Assembly (NCBI RefSeq): GCF_003265705.1
Contig: NW_020312817.1
Coordinates: 47,099,627 to 47,163,626 of the forward strand
DNA: 64,000 bases
DNA from: Callorhinus ursinus
Taxonomy: Eukaryota > Chordata > Mammalia > Carnivora > Otariidae
Reading direction: 5' to 3'
The stretch's first letter is position 1. Each line of letters starts with the position of its first letter. Shown one piece after another: positions 43,152 through 53,440 of the stretch. Under the pieces are notes generated by a model. The model worked only from the letters and a program-made list of their open reading frames with translations, ran no database searches and had not been told where the DNA came from. The position numbers and the translations under genes are program-made.

Positions 43152-43303
43152 AGAAATATTTATTTTAATGCTTATTAGAAAAATAATGGCCTGAAAGAAA
43201 TACTGCTTTTTAAGTAAAGGATAAATGCCAAAACTGATCATTTTTGCATATTTTGTGATTAGTTATGAAATGGTAGAAAACTGCAAAGATGATCACCATT
43301 GTT

Positions 43304-43537
43304 TTTTTTTTAAAGGATTTTTGTTGTTGTTAAGATTTTTATTTATTTATTTGACAGAGAGAGAGAGAGAGAGACAGAGAGACAGCGAGAGAGGGAACAC
43401 AAACAGGGGGAGTGGGAGAGGGAGAAGCAGGCTTCCCGCCGAGCAGGGAGCCCGATGCGGGGCTCGATCCCAGGATCCTCGGATCGTGACCTGAGCCGAA
43501 GGCAGATGCTTTAACGACTGAGCCACCCAGGCGCCCC
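43304..43537 (-). mobile_element. Can-SINE, minus strand, young-looking
   Basis: Complete copy with perfect 16-bp TSD GATGATCACCATTGTT (43288-43303 and 43538-43553). Many CpGs intact (CCCGCCGAGC, CCCGATGCGGGGCTCGATC, GATCGTG). The tail has a 3' TTTTTTTTTAAAGGATTTTTGTTGTTG segment and a 22-base GA run. Confidence 0.97.
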
Positions 43538-43638
43538 GATGATCACCATTGTTAATGTTTTATATTATATATTTTAGGCCACTAGCTAGCTCCCTTGGTA
43601 TGGAACATATGGATTACAATGTATAAATTATTTTGTTT

Positions 43639-43828
43639 CATTTTTTAAGATTTTATTTATTTGAGAGAGAGAGAGTGAGAGAGCACAAGCAGGGGGAGCG
43701 CAGAAAGAGAGGGAGAAGCAGGCTCCCCACTGAGCAGGGAGCCTGATGCGGGGCTTGATCTCAGGACCCTGAGATCATGACCTGAGCCAAAGATGGACGC
43801 TTAAGCTGCTGAGCCACCCCAGCGCCCC
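43639..43828 (-). mobile_element. Can-SINE, minus strand
   Basis: Complete; TSD TATAAATTATTTTGTTT (43622-43638) and TATAAATTGTTTTACTTT (from 43829), two or three mismatches. CpG partly kept. Third SINE within 900 bp. Confidence 0.95.
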
Positions 43829-43829
43829 T

Positions 43830-44370
43830 ATAAATTGTTTTACTTTGTTTTTGCTTCACATTTTATCTTGAAATTTTTCTAAACTATAAAAGGTTCTTAA
43901 ATGTGATTCTAAATGTGTATATAATATATTCCCTTGTGTATAGGCACAGTGATTTATTTAAGCTATCTCCTGTAATTTGATTTCTTAGGTTGGTTTTATT
44001 TTTCAATATTAGAAATAGAGCTGGGATCAACATTGGTTTTGACTAATATTTACCAATGTGAAACTATTTCTTAGCCCTAAAAGCAGGAGTGCTAAGTAGG
44101 CACAATTTTGAGATTCTTGATACTTGTCATATTGCCCTCTAGAAAGATAATAGCAATTTATATTTCTACCCCAGGTATGTGAGAATATTTGCTTTACCAA
44201 ACACTTGCCAACTCTGTAGAAACATTAAAAAAAAAAATTTATGCCATTTTGATGCTGAAAACTAACACTTCACTGTTTCAACTTGCATTTTAAAAAATTT
44301 ACAATTGACATGGAACATTTTTTCAACTGTTAACTGGCAGATTATTTTTGTAATTGCCTGTTCAAACCTT
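43830..44370 (-). mobile_element. L1ME 3' part, minus strand
   Basis: Continues from 43554-43638 across the SINE. Inverted L1 features: TTCACATTTTATCTTGAAATTTTTC, ATTTGATTTCTTAGGTTGG, CCCTAAAAGCAGGAGTGCTAAG, TTGCCCTCTAGAAAGATAATAGCAATTTATATTTCTACC, AAACACTTGCCAACTC, ATTTTGATGCTGAAAACTAACA and CAACTTGCATTT. The order is that of an L1ME 3' end. Confidence 0.75.
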
Positions 44371-44374
44371 AGAC

Positions 44375-44775
44375 TCTCTTATTCTAACCTTTACTGAGCA
44401 CTTCCTATGCATTATCTTCTTTGTTTCTGACAACCACTCACCACTCTGCTTGGGAGATGCTGTAAATTCCTATTTACAAATCAGAAATTGAAATTTAACC
44501 ACATAACTTGCTCCAGATTATTTTTTTATTTATTTTTTATTTATTTTTTAAAGATTTTATTTATTTGAGAGAGAGAGAGAGAGAATGAGAGAAAGCACAA
44601 GAGGGAAGAGGGTCAGAGGGAGAAGCAGACTCCCTGCTCAGCAGGGAGCCCGATTCAGGACTCAATCCCGGGACTCTAGGGTCACGACCTGAGCCGAAGG
44701 CAGTCGCTTAACCAACTGAGCCACCCGGGCGCCCAGCTTGCTCCAAATTAAAAAACAAGCTGTAAGAATCCAGAA
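44375..44775 (+). mobile_element. MIR split by a SINE
   Basis: Left part 44375-44520: CTTTACTGAGCACTTCCTATGCATTATCTTC, CAACCACTCACCACTCTGCTTGGGAGATGCTG, ATTTACAAATCAGAAATTGAAATTTAACCACATAACTTGCTCC. Right part 44737-44775 resumes after the TSD (CTTGCTCCAAATTA...). The interrupting SINE is at 44521. Confidence 0.75.
44521..44736 (-). mobile_element. Can-SINE, minus strand, inside a MIR
   Basis: Complete, body of the GGACTCTAGGGTC / GACCCTCTTCCCTCT type. TSD CTTGCTCCAGATTA (44507-44520) and CTTGCTCCAAATTA (44737-44750). T-rich tail with TTTATTTATT expansions of about 40 bases. Confidence 0.96.
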
Positions 44776-44779
44776 CCGC

Positions 44780-45300
44780 TGTGCCTTTGTTAAAAAAGAG
44801 AAAGGGAGAGAACTCACAGGACAAGACAAGCGCACAAGTTGATTTTATTCTGATAAGATTGCCGGGAAATGGAACAGATCCAAGTATAGATAAACCAGTT
44901 CTGCTGAAACAAAAGTTTGGAGAGGTTTTAACAGCGTGGATTGAGGAGGATCATAGGTCATCTCTGTTTGCTAATTGGCCTTACCTAAAGGAAAAGCATT
45001 TTACAATTTGGATTAAGTCTCTTGGCAAAATTAGGCTCCTACCCTCACACAGAAACTAGCATATTGGGTGGGGTGCTATCTTCATTGATGATTACATTAC
45101 AAAGAACTAGTTCTCAAGGTCTTGAGAAGGACAGTTCTGGTTTATAAAGCTGGCAGGAGACTTCGGGTAGAGAAAAAATTCACATTTCCATTGCTCTTGC
45201 AATTAAATTGCTCTAAGAAAAAGGAAGTTAGGGGCCTAGAGTCAGAATGCAGCCTGTCTAAAATTTAGTCAAACTGCAGGGAACTTCAAAGCCTTCTTGG
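44780..45300 (-). mobile_element. LTR-like element (ERV), minus strand
   Basis: On the minus strand: U3-like sequence with a CAATTAG motif and TTTATAAACC (around 45150-45141), then GGCCAATTAGC (about 44986-44976), AATCCACGCTGTTAAAACC, and a poly(A) signal TCAGAATAAAATC at about 44852-44840 with a GT/T-rich tail after it. These suit an ERV LTR. A 92-codon plus-strand frame over it has no domain. Ends and family not fixed; no internal retroviral genes seen. Confidence 0.5.
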
Positions 45301-45689
45301 TCACTTAAAATAACCTTTGATATTCAAAGAAATTAGCTCTGCTCACTTTACAATTTAGTAAATTTTATGGTACTAGCAATCTCTATTTGTTATAGAAAAA
45401 TGCAAAAACAATGTAGGAAACCTTTATTTAGACTAGTTATTTCCATGTTATGCAAATGAGTTGCCTACTGCTTCCACTGAACAGTGTATTTTAAACATTG
45501 TTTTTTTGTAAATAATGACATTCTATATCCTAAACTTCTGACACTTCATCAGTTTTTTATAATTCAAACAAATCCCCCATTTCACGTAGATTGTTTCAAC
45601 CTAATGAAAATGTGCACATGCCATATACTATTCCAGAAAAAATGGTTTATGTTCACATATGTTGTTATTATTGTTATTTTATAGTACAG
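45301..45689. other. No gene or named repeat seen
   Basis: AT-rich, single-copy-like. A 66-codon plus frame from 45484 has no domain. Confidence 0.4.
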
Positions 45690-45845
45690 AATATTTTTTA
45701 GGTTCTTTGCATTTAATCCTCTCAAGAGTCCCAAGAGGAAGGTACTATTTTCTCTATATTTCCTCTGTATATTTCAGATAAGAAAACTTGATCATGGTGA
45801 TGTAAGTTATTCCCTTAGGGTCACACAGCTAGTAAATGATCTTAC
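45690..45845 (+). mobile_element. MIR copy
   Basis: GGTTCTTTGCATTTAATCCTCTCAAGAGTCCCAAGAGGAAGGTACTATTTTC, AGATAAGAAAACTTGATCATGGTGATGTAAG, CCCTTAGGGTCACACAGCTAGTAAATG: clear MIR. Confidence 0.88.
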
Positions 45846-45884
45846 AGAATAGCTTTTAATTAGTAAACCTGTCAAGCATAGAGT

Positions 45885-46100
45885 ATATAATGTTAAGTGA
45901 AGAAAAACTGATTGAAAAGCAGTAAATATGTTATGATCCTATTCTTAGAAAACTAGCACAGATATATGTATAAAATACATAAAAGACTATAAATCAAGAT
46001 CTGAACAGTATGCTTACCTCTATTAGATTTTATATTATTTTTGTTAATATTTGAGCATGGATTGCATTTATAATATTATATAAATATTTATTTTAAAAAG
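45885..46100 (+). mobile_element. L1ME 3' UTR fragment, plus strand
   Basis: ATAATGTTAAGTGAAGAAAAACTGATTG, ATGTTATGATCCTATTCTTAGAAAACTAGC, AAAAGACTATAAATCAAGATCTGAACAGTATGCTTACC correspond to the L1ME 3' region ('ttaagtgaaaaaagcaaggtgcagaac'). Confidence 0.65.
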
Positions 46101-48394
46101 GTATGATAGATAAAACTTTGTTTACTGAACATTAAAGTACAGTAAAATATAAAACAATCTAACAAAATGTACCTAGATGAGAAATGCTATAATTATAGAG
46201 ACCCTCTATTATACTTTCTATGGTATTTGAACATTTAAGAAAATGAAATAAAAATCTAGTGCTTTGAATATTACAAATAAGCTTGATTTAAACATGTGTG
46301 ACAATTTGTTTACTACAACCACATGAAATATAGACATCCTCTAAAACATACCTCTTTGGCCACAGAGTATATTATAAATTATATTATCAACAATTTAGAG
46401 ATAGCAATGGAACTCTGGTTCAGAATCAAGGGCAGCAATCCCTACTACAATGTTTTTGTTTTTGTTTTTCATTTTACTATAGACTTTTGTAATAAAACAA
46501 TAAATAACAGATTTCTGTTCAGAGGGGATGTAATAATGCATTAAAATATTTTGATTTTGAGTGGAGTATGGTTTCCCAAGGAATTTGGATGGTACTGGGT
46601 AGCCTATGAGGAATCATTGACATTTAGGTGTATATATTTTTTTTTTTTTTTGTATTCGAAAAGAAGAGCATTGGCATAATTTCAGGAGGAACACTGTCAA
46701 CAGTATATGGGATGAGCCAAAGTGGAGGAGAGATTGGAGGCAAGAATAACACACAAATGAGCAGGATAGTAACAGATAAACAAGAAGGATATTCTGTGTT
46801 AGTCTTTAAAGAAGATGAAAAAGAATATGGGGTAGGAAGGATGCTTGTGGATGCCAGGATGAAGGGAAAGGTAGAGAAGGGTAACACAGCAACAGTTCCC
46901 ATGTGGCTGTTTTGTCACTGAAGGCAAGTTTGATATAGACAGTCTGACAAATCTATCTCTATATGAGTTAGATTTTCCTAATGATGGGAGGAAATAAAAC
47001 AACTTAAAGAGAGGCCTACTTTTTATATAAATTTATTTACCCTAATTTTAGACATGTACCATTGTCATTCCCAAGAGCTTTCTTCTTCATTTGCAGGCAC
47101 TCTTATCAAAGAAGAGTTGTTGGTCCTAACTCATTTAACCTTATTCATTGACTTCAACATCCAGTTAATACTCTCCCTTAAAACTGTATGGTTATAGAAG
47201 GGCCATATCAAAACTTTATTTTGGTTTTAAAGTTATATGAATTGGTATTTGTTTTTCTTTTTCTTTTTTTTTTCAGAGTAGGTCAGGATTAGATGATGAA
47301 TTTCCTTTTATTTAGATAAAATTTTGGGAAGGACTTAAGGTTTAAGGCACATTATGGAAGCATGTTTGTGTGTATGTGTATATGTGTGTGTGTTTTAAGA
47401 ACCACATAGGTAATTATGCAGAGCTGAAATAATTGAAATATAGGATTTATAAATCTTAGGGAAACAAGAGGTTATTTATATATTATCTAACAAATACTTA
47501 AATTGAGAATGATTTTTGTCTTCAAACTAGATTTTTAAAGTGAGGTTCAAAGTGGATAATTGAAGCTCTGTGTACTGAACTGAAATCTAGTAATGTCACC
47601 AAAATAAAATCACATTTACATAATTGGTTTGATACCTTGTTGATGTAACTGAATGGGATTTAATAATAGCATTTTTCACTGATTGAAACAATCACAGTCC
47701 AGAAGAGGCTGAAATGCACCATGAAGAAGCAGGCCGATTATACATCATTAGGAGGATTTAAGTGACATCTAATTAACACTGAGGAATTATATACTTTTGT
47801 AGAATAGAATACAATATTGAGAAATAAATGGGAGAAATTCATATTAATGACAGAGATATGTGGGCAGTGAAAATGGATTGAAGTCAGACAACTTTTAAAA
47901 GAAGCATCACATGTTTCAATAATTTGAGTGTCCAAGGTGTGGATTTGGGGTACAAGCAGAGATTACAGGATGATAAAAAGGCAAAACATATTGTGCCTGG
48001 TAGTTATCTGTAGAATAATAAAGAGGGGGAAAAAAAAGTGGAATCCAGTGTCCCCTACTTAGATTGCCTCATATCCATTTAGAATGGCCAGAGTAAATGT
48101 AAAACAAAGTTTACTTATGTTTCTACTGTCAACTCAGTATTTTGTGAGACTCTCTTCTAATTTTTAGTCTATCTTCTTTTTTTTTTTTTACCAAGGCTAG
48201 AATTTTCAACCACCTTGTGTGTTTTGGAATTTTTTTTTAAGGTTTGTGTCTGGCTTATGCCTTAGCTTACAAGCAACCTTGTCTTCCCTTCCTGAGTGCT
48301 GTTGCTTTCCTGCTCACTCTTCTTAGTGACTATGTTGGTAGCCCACTGTGGCCTTTCAAATAAGCTTCACACTTGTCACCATTTACTTAACCAA
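46101..48394. other. Unassigned stretch
   Basis: No gene seen. A 97-codon plus frame at 46628-46921 (starting from a T run) lacks any known domain; the opposite strand is also open there. TG-rich run at 47365-47394. Confidence 0.4.
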
Positions 48395-48605
48395 TATATA
48401 ATACATGCAGTCTTTAATAGATGCCATCCACTTTACAATTATTAACCTGTTTGATCATCAAAACGACCTTACCTTATGAGGGAGACAGGTAGTAATATAG
48501 TTGCCTGCGCTTTGAGCAAACTGAGGACTTGAAACTCGCCCGATTTCCCATATAACCAGTAAGCAGAACTCAATCCCAAATTTTCTGACTCCAGAGAGTA
48601 TGCTT
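48395..48605 (+). mobile_element. MIR copy
   Basis: CCATCCACTTTACAATTATTAACCTGTTTGATCATCAAAACGACCTTACCTTATGAGGGAGACAGG, GAGCAAACTGAGGACTTGAAACTCGCCCGATTTCCCATATAACCAG and CTCAATCCCAAATTTTCTGACTCCAGAG follow the MIR order. Confidence 0.8.
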
Positions 48606-49198
48606 TTACCCCAAATACTCTTGTTTGTTTCCACATCAGTACTTACCCCTTAGATGCCCTAAGTAGAGTAATTCCTTGTGAACTCCACATTTCACTTATA
48701 TTATTCTTCGTAGTCTTTAGGAAATGGGACAGTTTTGGTAAATGCAAAAATGATATGCAGAAGACATTTTTTAGAAAGGGCCAAGCATCTAGAGTTTGTC
48801 AGATTTCTGCTTTATAATCTAATTTGTTAATGTTGAACACTGTTTTATACTTGCATTTGAATTCAATTCAATTTTTACAAAAACAAGCAAACAATCGAAC
48901 AAAAAACCTCAGTACCCTCAAGTAATTTGAGGATATTCTATGGCAATATTGGAAATCCCTACTTAACAATAAAAAGTAAACTTTACCTAAAAAAAAGAAA
49001 AGTAAACTTTGTAGTCCAAGGCTTAAATTCATACTGAAAATGAAACTCATGAATTATGAGAGAGATTTAAACATTTCAAATATATTATCACATTCTTCCT
49101 TTAAGAATAGGAATCTATTTTAGGTCAAATGACAGGCTAACCACAAATGCATGTATATACATATATATGTAATACAAACACACACACATACACACTAT

Positions 49199-49200
<2 letters not shown>
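48606..49200. other. No gene or named repeat seen
   Basis: AT-rich. Ends in an alternating ATGTATATACATATATATG / CACACACA stretch leading into the GATA microsatellite. Confidence 0.4.

Positions 49201-49248
<48 letters not shown>
49201..49248. repeat. (AGAT)12 microsatellite
   Basis: Twelve perfect AGAT units, preceded by TA/CA-rich DNA (49150-49200). Likely length-polymorphic in populations. Confidence 0.98.
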
Positions 49249-49739
49249 GGCCATGTTTGTTATTCCCAATGGCTGCAATGCTTAACGTTATTAAAACAAT
49301 TAATTATCATGGTCTGGTATAGATATTGATGTACTGGTTGCAGTTGTCTGATCTCCTTTCCTGTAGCGGCCGGGGGGCCCTTATATCAAGAGCAGCCTTT
49401 GCTGCCACATCAGACAGTAGTCTGGTGACAGATGTTCCATGTTTGATTGAAGGAGCACAGATGAAAGTAACAGTTGAAAATGAGCAGTTGTCCCCCCTTC
49501 CTGACAACTGCTATCAAACTCATAGAACCTTGAAATAATTTGCTGCCTGTCCTGCCCTAGAATGAGGCCCCCATAGTCCTTGAGGCTGGTGAGCTCCCTA
49601 CTATTAAAACACAAGAAGGGGCCAAATTCCTTTTCTGAGAATTCAGCTGTTAGGACCAATGATTATGAAAACAATGATAAAAGCTGCCTCAATGATTTCG
49701 CTCATTTTCTATTTTAAAATATCTTTTTTGTTGTTATGT
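49249..49739. other. GC-richer island, origin unknown
   Basis: From about 49320 to 49660 the sequence is less AT-rich (GTAGCGGCCGGGGGGCCC at 49363-49380) and open on both strands: plus 49326-49538 (70 codons) and minus 49659-49381 (92 codons). Neither translation is recognised. Could be a decayed retrocopy, an LTR, or unique sequence. Confidence 0.35.
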
Positions 49740-49879
49740 AGGCAATATGGTTTCTTATGGATAAACTTTAAAAATCATTAATATTGACAAAATGGAAGTC
49801 ACCAATAATCCTATCTAATAGAGATAACCATTGCTAACATTATGGTGTTTACCCTTTCCTACATTCACAAATGCATGCA

Positions 49880-49913
<34 letters not shown>

Positions 49914-50016
49914 TTTTTAGATACACAAAAATAGATGTAGTTTTATAATTTCCTCTTTCCCTCTATATTATCTCACAAAAATGTCTCCATGTCATTAAAA
50001 ATACCTCTTTTTTACC
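49740..50016 (-). mobile_element. L1ME 3' end with (CA)14
   Basis: GTCACCAATAATCCTATCTAATAGAGATAACCATTGCTAACATTATGGTGTTTACCC is the inverted L1ME 3' UTR, followed by the usual CA-rich part; (CA)14 at 49882-49909. Confidence 0.7.
49882..49909. repeat. (CA)14 microsatellite
   Basis: Fourteen perfect CA units after ATGCATGCATG; likely polymorphic. Confidence 0.98.
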
Positions 50017-50240
50017 AAGAGTTAGAAAACCTTTTCTGTAAAGGGCAAGATAACAAATATTTTAGGCTTTCCTGGACAGATGGTCTCAGTCACAACTAAT
50101 CAACTCCGCCATTGCAGCTTAACTGCTGCTGTAGGCAGGAGTTAAATAAATGGGTGTGGCTGTGTTCCAATGAAACTTTATTGACAAAAGCAGTAAGTGT
50201 ACCAGATTGACCTGTGGGTCCTAATTGCCCATCCCTGACC
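50017..50240 (+). mobile_element. hAT-Charlie non-autonomous element, plus strand
   Basis: Same family as 18385-18609, inverted: CCTTTTCTGTAAAGGGCAAGATAACAAATATTTTAGGC, GGTCTCAGTCACAACTAATCAACTC, GGTGTGGCTGTGTTCCAATGAAACTTTATTGACAAAAGCAG and CCATCCCTGAC. About 224 bp, nearly complete. Confidence 0.87.
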
Positions 50241-51334
50241 CACACTATTAGTTTCATACTGAAATAAACTTCCATGATATGGGTATGGTATACTTAAGTG
50301 CTTTGCTCCCAAGGGGGATTCTGTGTGTTTTCAGCCTTTTGTTATTGAAAAACCTGCACTGCCAAGGATTCCACTGCATTGGTCCTCTCAGGACCATGGT
50401 CAATGTCCCCAAGGGGCTAGTTTTCCCATTAATTACTAACTCTCCCAGCCTGATTGGACTTTCAGGCTTTCTCCTTCCCTGCCAGAGAGTTTCTGTGGTC
50501 TAGATTTCCTCCACTATACGTTGTCTCAAGTGTGCCCCATTTTTACAGAGAGGTTAAATGGCAGCCTTTGATGAGCGTGTTGTTTTACTATGTTCATAGC
50601 TGTACCTCGTTCTAGAGAAGTTCTGCAAAATCTTCAGCATTAGGATGGTTCCTTCACATAGTTTGGAAGATCAGTGAAGTTTATTTCTCATATTTTCATA
50701 TTTCCTAAGTCCTAAGAAAGAAAAGAGAGAGAGTCCAATGTTTGTCATTCTGCCCTTCCTGCTAGACCTGTTCATCTAATTTTTCAGGACCTGTGGCTAT
50801 TCTAATATCATTTAAAAGTGCATTGTTTGAACTGTACTCCAGCTCCTGCCTTTCTGCATTGGAAAGGGTGAACAGAGAATCATCATTAAGCAATTTTATT
50901 TTTGCCCTCTCATTTCATTATTCTTTTTTCTTGAATTTGTTAGTGAATAGAAATGTTTGGGCTTTGTTTCCCTCCCTTTTATGTACATTTTTGTTTTTGC
51001 AATTCTGAATTTGAAATTAGATTCTTTTGTGATTTTGAGTTTATGTTAGTAGGGTTTTTTTGAGTCAAAATTGGTGCATTCTATAGAGATTTAGGATGTA
51101 CTTACCCAACACCTGAAACACCCAAATATAGCATAATTTGATAGATACTGCTAGAAAACAGTTTGGCTTAAGAGAATGGGTTTGTCTCGCATCAAACTTT
51201 CTCAAAGTACATGTGTTACTATGGTTTGATAGAGGTCAGGAAGTGGGGATGATAGAAGAAAGCTGGGAAAATGTAACGGCATTTATTTACTCTTAAATAG
51301 ACTGGATTAAGAGACAGTGTCCTAAGTGACAGAA
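50241..51334. other. Unassigned stretch
   Basis: No gene seen. Frames of 70-75 codons at 50279 and 50793 have no domain. Composition moderately balanced around 50280-50700. Confidence 0.4.
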
Positions 51335-51640
51335 CAATAGGGGTTTATGTATATTACCTAAAATGATAAAGAGGTGGGTAGAGAGATGGGTGAAAGATAT
51401 AAAAGGGAGTAAGAGTTACAAACTTCCAGTTACAAAATAAATATGTTATGGAGATGAAAAGTACAGCAAAGGGAATATAGTCAATAATATTTAATAATGT
51501 TATATGGTGACAGATGGTGACTACACTTATTGTGGTGAGCACTGAGTAATATATAGAATTGTTGAATCAGTATGTTGTACAACTGAAAGTAATATAACAC
51601 TGTATGCTAATTATACATCAATTAAAAAATATAGGAATGA
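51335..51640 (+). mobile_element. L1MA-like 3' end, plus strand
   Basis: GTTACAAACTTCCAGTTACAAAATAAATATG, GTACAGCAAAGGGAATATAGTCAATAATATT, TTGTGGTGAGCACTGAGTAATATATAGAATTGTTGAATCAGTATGTTGTACAACTGAAAGTAATATAACACTGTATG and ATTAAAAAA: a standard L1MA-type 3' UTR and end. Confidence 0.87.
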
Positions 51641-52989
51641 AAAATAAAATTTTTTTCCACATGACACAAAAAAAGAGATAAAGAAATACCTACCTAAAAA
51701 ACTCACAAGAAGAAAGTGATTAGCATGTGAATATGCTAAATTCCTCAAATTAAAAGGGGCTAGTAAGGCACATTATTTGAAGTTAAAAATCAAGAAGTTG
51801 AGGTCAGCCTATTATTGAGAATTATAGCAGTAATCAATATAATAATCAAAATAGAGTTGAAATGGTCCTCTTAGGGCTAGAACTAAAAATGAGAAAGGGA
51901 CATATTAGTGTCTTTCAATTTTCATATAGTATTTTTCTTTACCATTCGTATCTTTTTAACATGGATTTGTATTGCATTTTATTAATAATAAAGAAAATGT
52001 CCTATTTAACATCAAATATTTTATTATAATTATTCTTTCTTTTTAATCTCTTCTCTATACAGAAGCAAATGAAATGCCCAAATCATATTATCACACACAT
52101 CTGTCTGTGTATGTGTAATGGAAGCGTGTGTGTGTATGTATATATGAGATATTTATTAAATTTTAAAAACAAGCACAAGTCATAAACATTACATCATATA
52201 CAGAAAAAAGTCTATCTCACATATGTTAATAAATGAAATCTGGGATACTGGATGGATAAATATAATAAGTATAGATGAGAAGCAAAAAGTAATTAGTAAT
52301 TCGTATTTCAGAGAAAAGGCAACCTGTTAGAACCTACTCTAACAAAATGACAGTATTTAATTTTTCTTTAAAAATGATTAAGAAGATTAGGGATTTCATC
52401 TAATCAATTGCAGTTCACTGCTTGGCGTTTAACTTTTTTTTCTATTTCATTAATTTATAACCTGATTGAGGAACAACAACAACAACAGAAAAGACTTTAT
52501 TTGAAGATCAGGGTCACATGTATTGAACTCTTCTCCAAATATAGTTGTTTCTCATATCCTCAAACTTAGAAAGGTAACCACATCACAGAAAACTGCATTA
52601 CATTTATCCCTAATTGGGCTCAGGTTAACTGCTTTGGGGAGGAGAAGAAGAGAGAGATATTAGGGATTTATCAGCTGCAAACCTGAATAGTCATTTGAAT
52701 ACTAGTGGTGTCACATTTGCATACCATTTTGGGATGTGTCTGTTCCCAATGCCTCAGGTGTGACTTAATGGAAACTGTCAAGTTTAAGATTTTGCAACAC
52801 AGGGCTGATCAGCAATATCTGAAAGCCATGGTAAATCGCAGTAGAGCTGTTGCAAGGGGGCTACAGACCATCCTGATGTGAGCCATTGTCCCTGCAAGCT
52901 GTCGTTGTTAAGTGACCTGTCAGATGCTGCAGGATGCAAAAGGGCACAAAATTACATCTCTGTTGTTAGTTAATATATCACAAAGGCAA
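51641..52989. other. Unassigned; possible conserved part near 52690-52960
   Basis: No gene seen. 52690-52960 (CATTTGCATACCATTTTGGG, GGGCTGATCAGCAATATCTG, AAGCTGTCGTTGTTAAGTGACCTGTCAG) is not of obvious repeat origin and has balanced composition. TG-rich stretch at 52100-52145. Confidence 0.35.
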
Positions 52990-53440
52990 TGCATACTAAA
53001 ATTCTCCTAAAAAATCACACCTGGCATTTCACCTGGCAGTTTCACTTCAGATAATGTATCTTATGTATAATCAAAAATTACAGAATTGACAATGACAATA
53101 TGAATAATTGAACCTATATCCCAATATCTGGGACTGAATAAATAAATTATGATGCATCAAAAACTAATGATGTAATTATGGTGATTAACATAACAATAAA
53201 AAAATTTTAAAAAAATAAAAAAAAATTATGATGCATCTGTGCAATGGGTCCTATGCAGCCATTAAGAAGATGTGGATGTGGACACATGGTCATCACATAT
53301 GGTTAAGTTTAAGGGAAATAGAGATTTCAAATGATGTGATCCATTTTCCACACACAAATATATCCACATGCTATTATTTTAACTCATCTGTACTTTCAGA
53401 ATAATCTATACTGAATCAGTGGTAATGACTTTATAGATAT
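52990..53440 (+). mobile_element. L1ME ORF2 end/3' UTR, plus strand
   Basis: GGACTGAATAAATAAATTATGATGCATC then, after a 79-bp interruption, TGTGCAATGGGTCCTATGCAGCCATTAAGAAGATG is the L1 'gcagccattaaaaa' block; further ATATGGTTAAGTTTAAGGGAAATAGAG. The interruption is the micro-insertion at 53159. Confidence 0.78.
53159..53222 (+). mobile_element. Ultra-short 5'-truncated L1 (64 bp) with perfect TSDs
   Basis: The insert AAAAACTAATGATG..AAT..ATGGTGATTAA.ATAACA plus an A-rich tail matches the last 45 or so bases of the full-length L1 at 27176. Perfect 15-bp duplication AAATTATGATGCATC at 53144-53158 and 53223-53237. An authentic but abortive target-primed insertion of the same L1 lineage. Confidence 0.93.

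Noticed and set aside
44781..45059. 92-codon plus-strand frame
   Set aside because: Antisense to the LTR-like element; no domain and no constraint evident.
46628..46921. 97-codon plus-strand frame, with an overlapping 92-codon minus frame
   Set aside because: Starts in a T run, no known domain; both strands open suggests composition.
49201..49248. CRISPR-like array
   Set aside because: A plain tetranucleotide microsatellite without spacers, in mammalian DNA.
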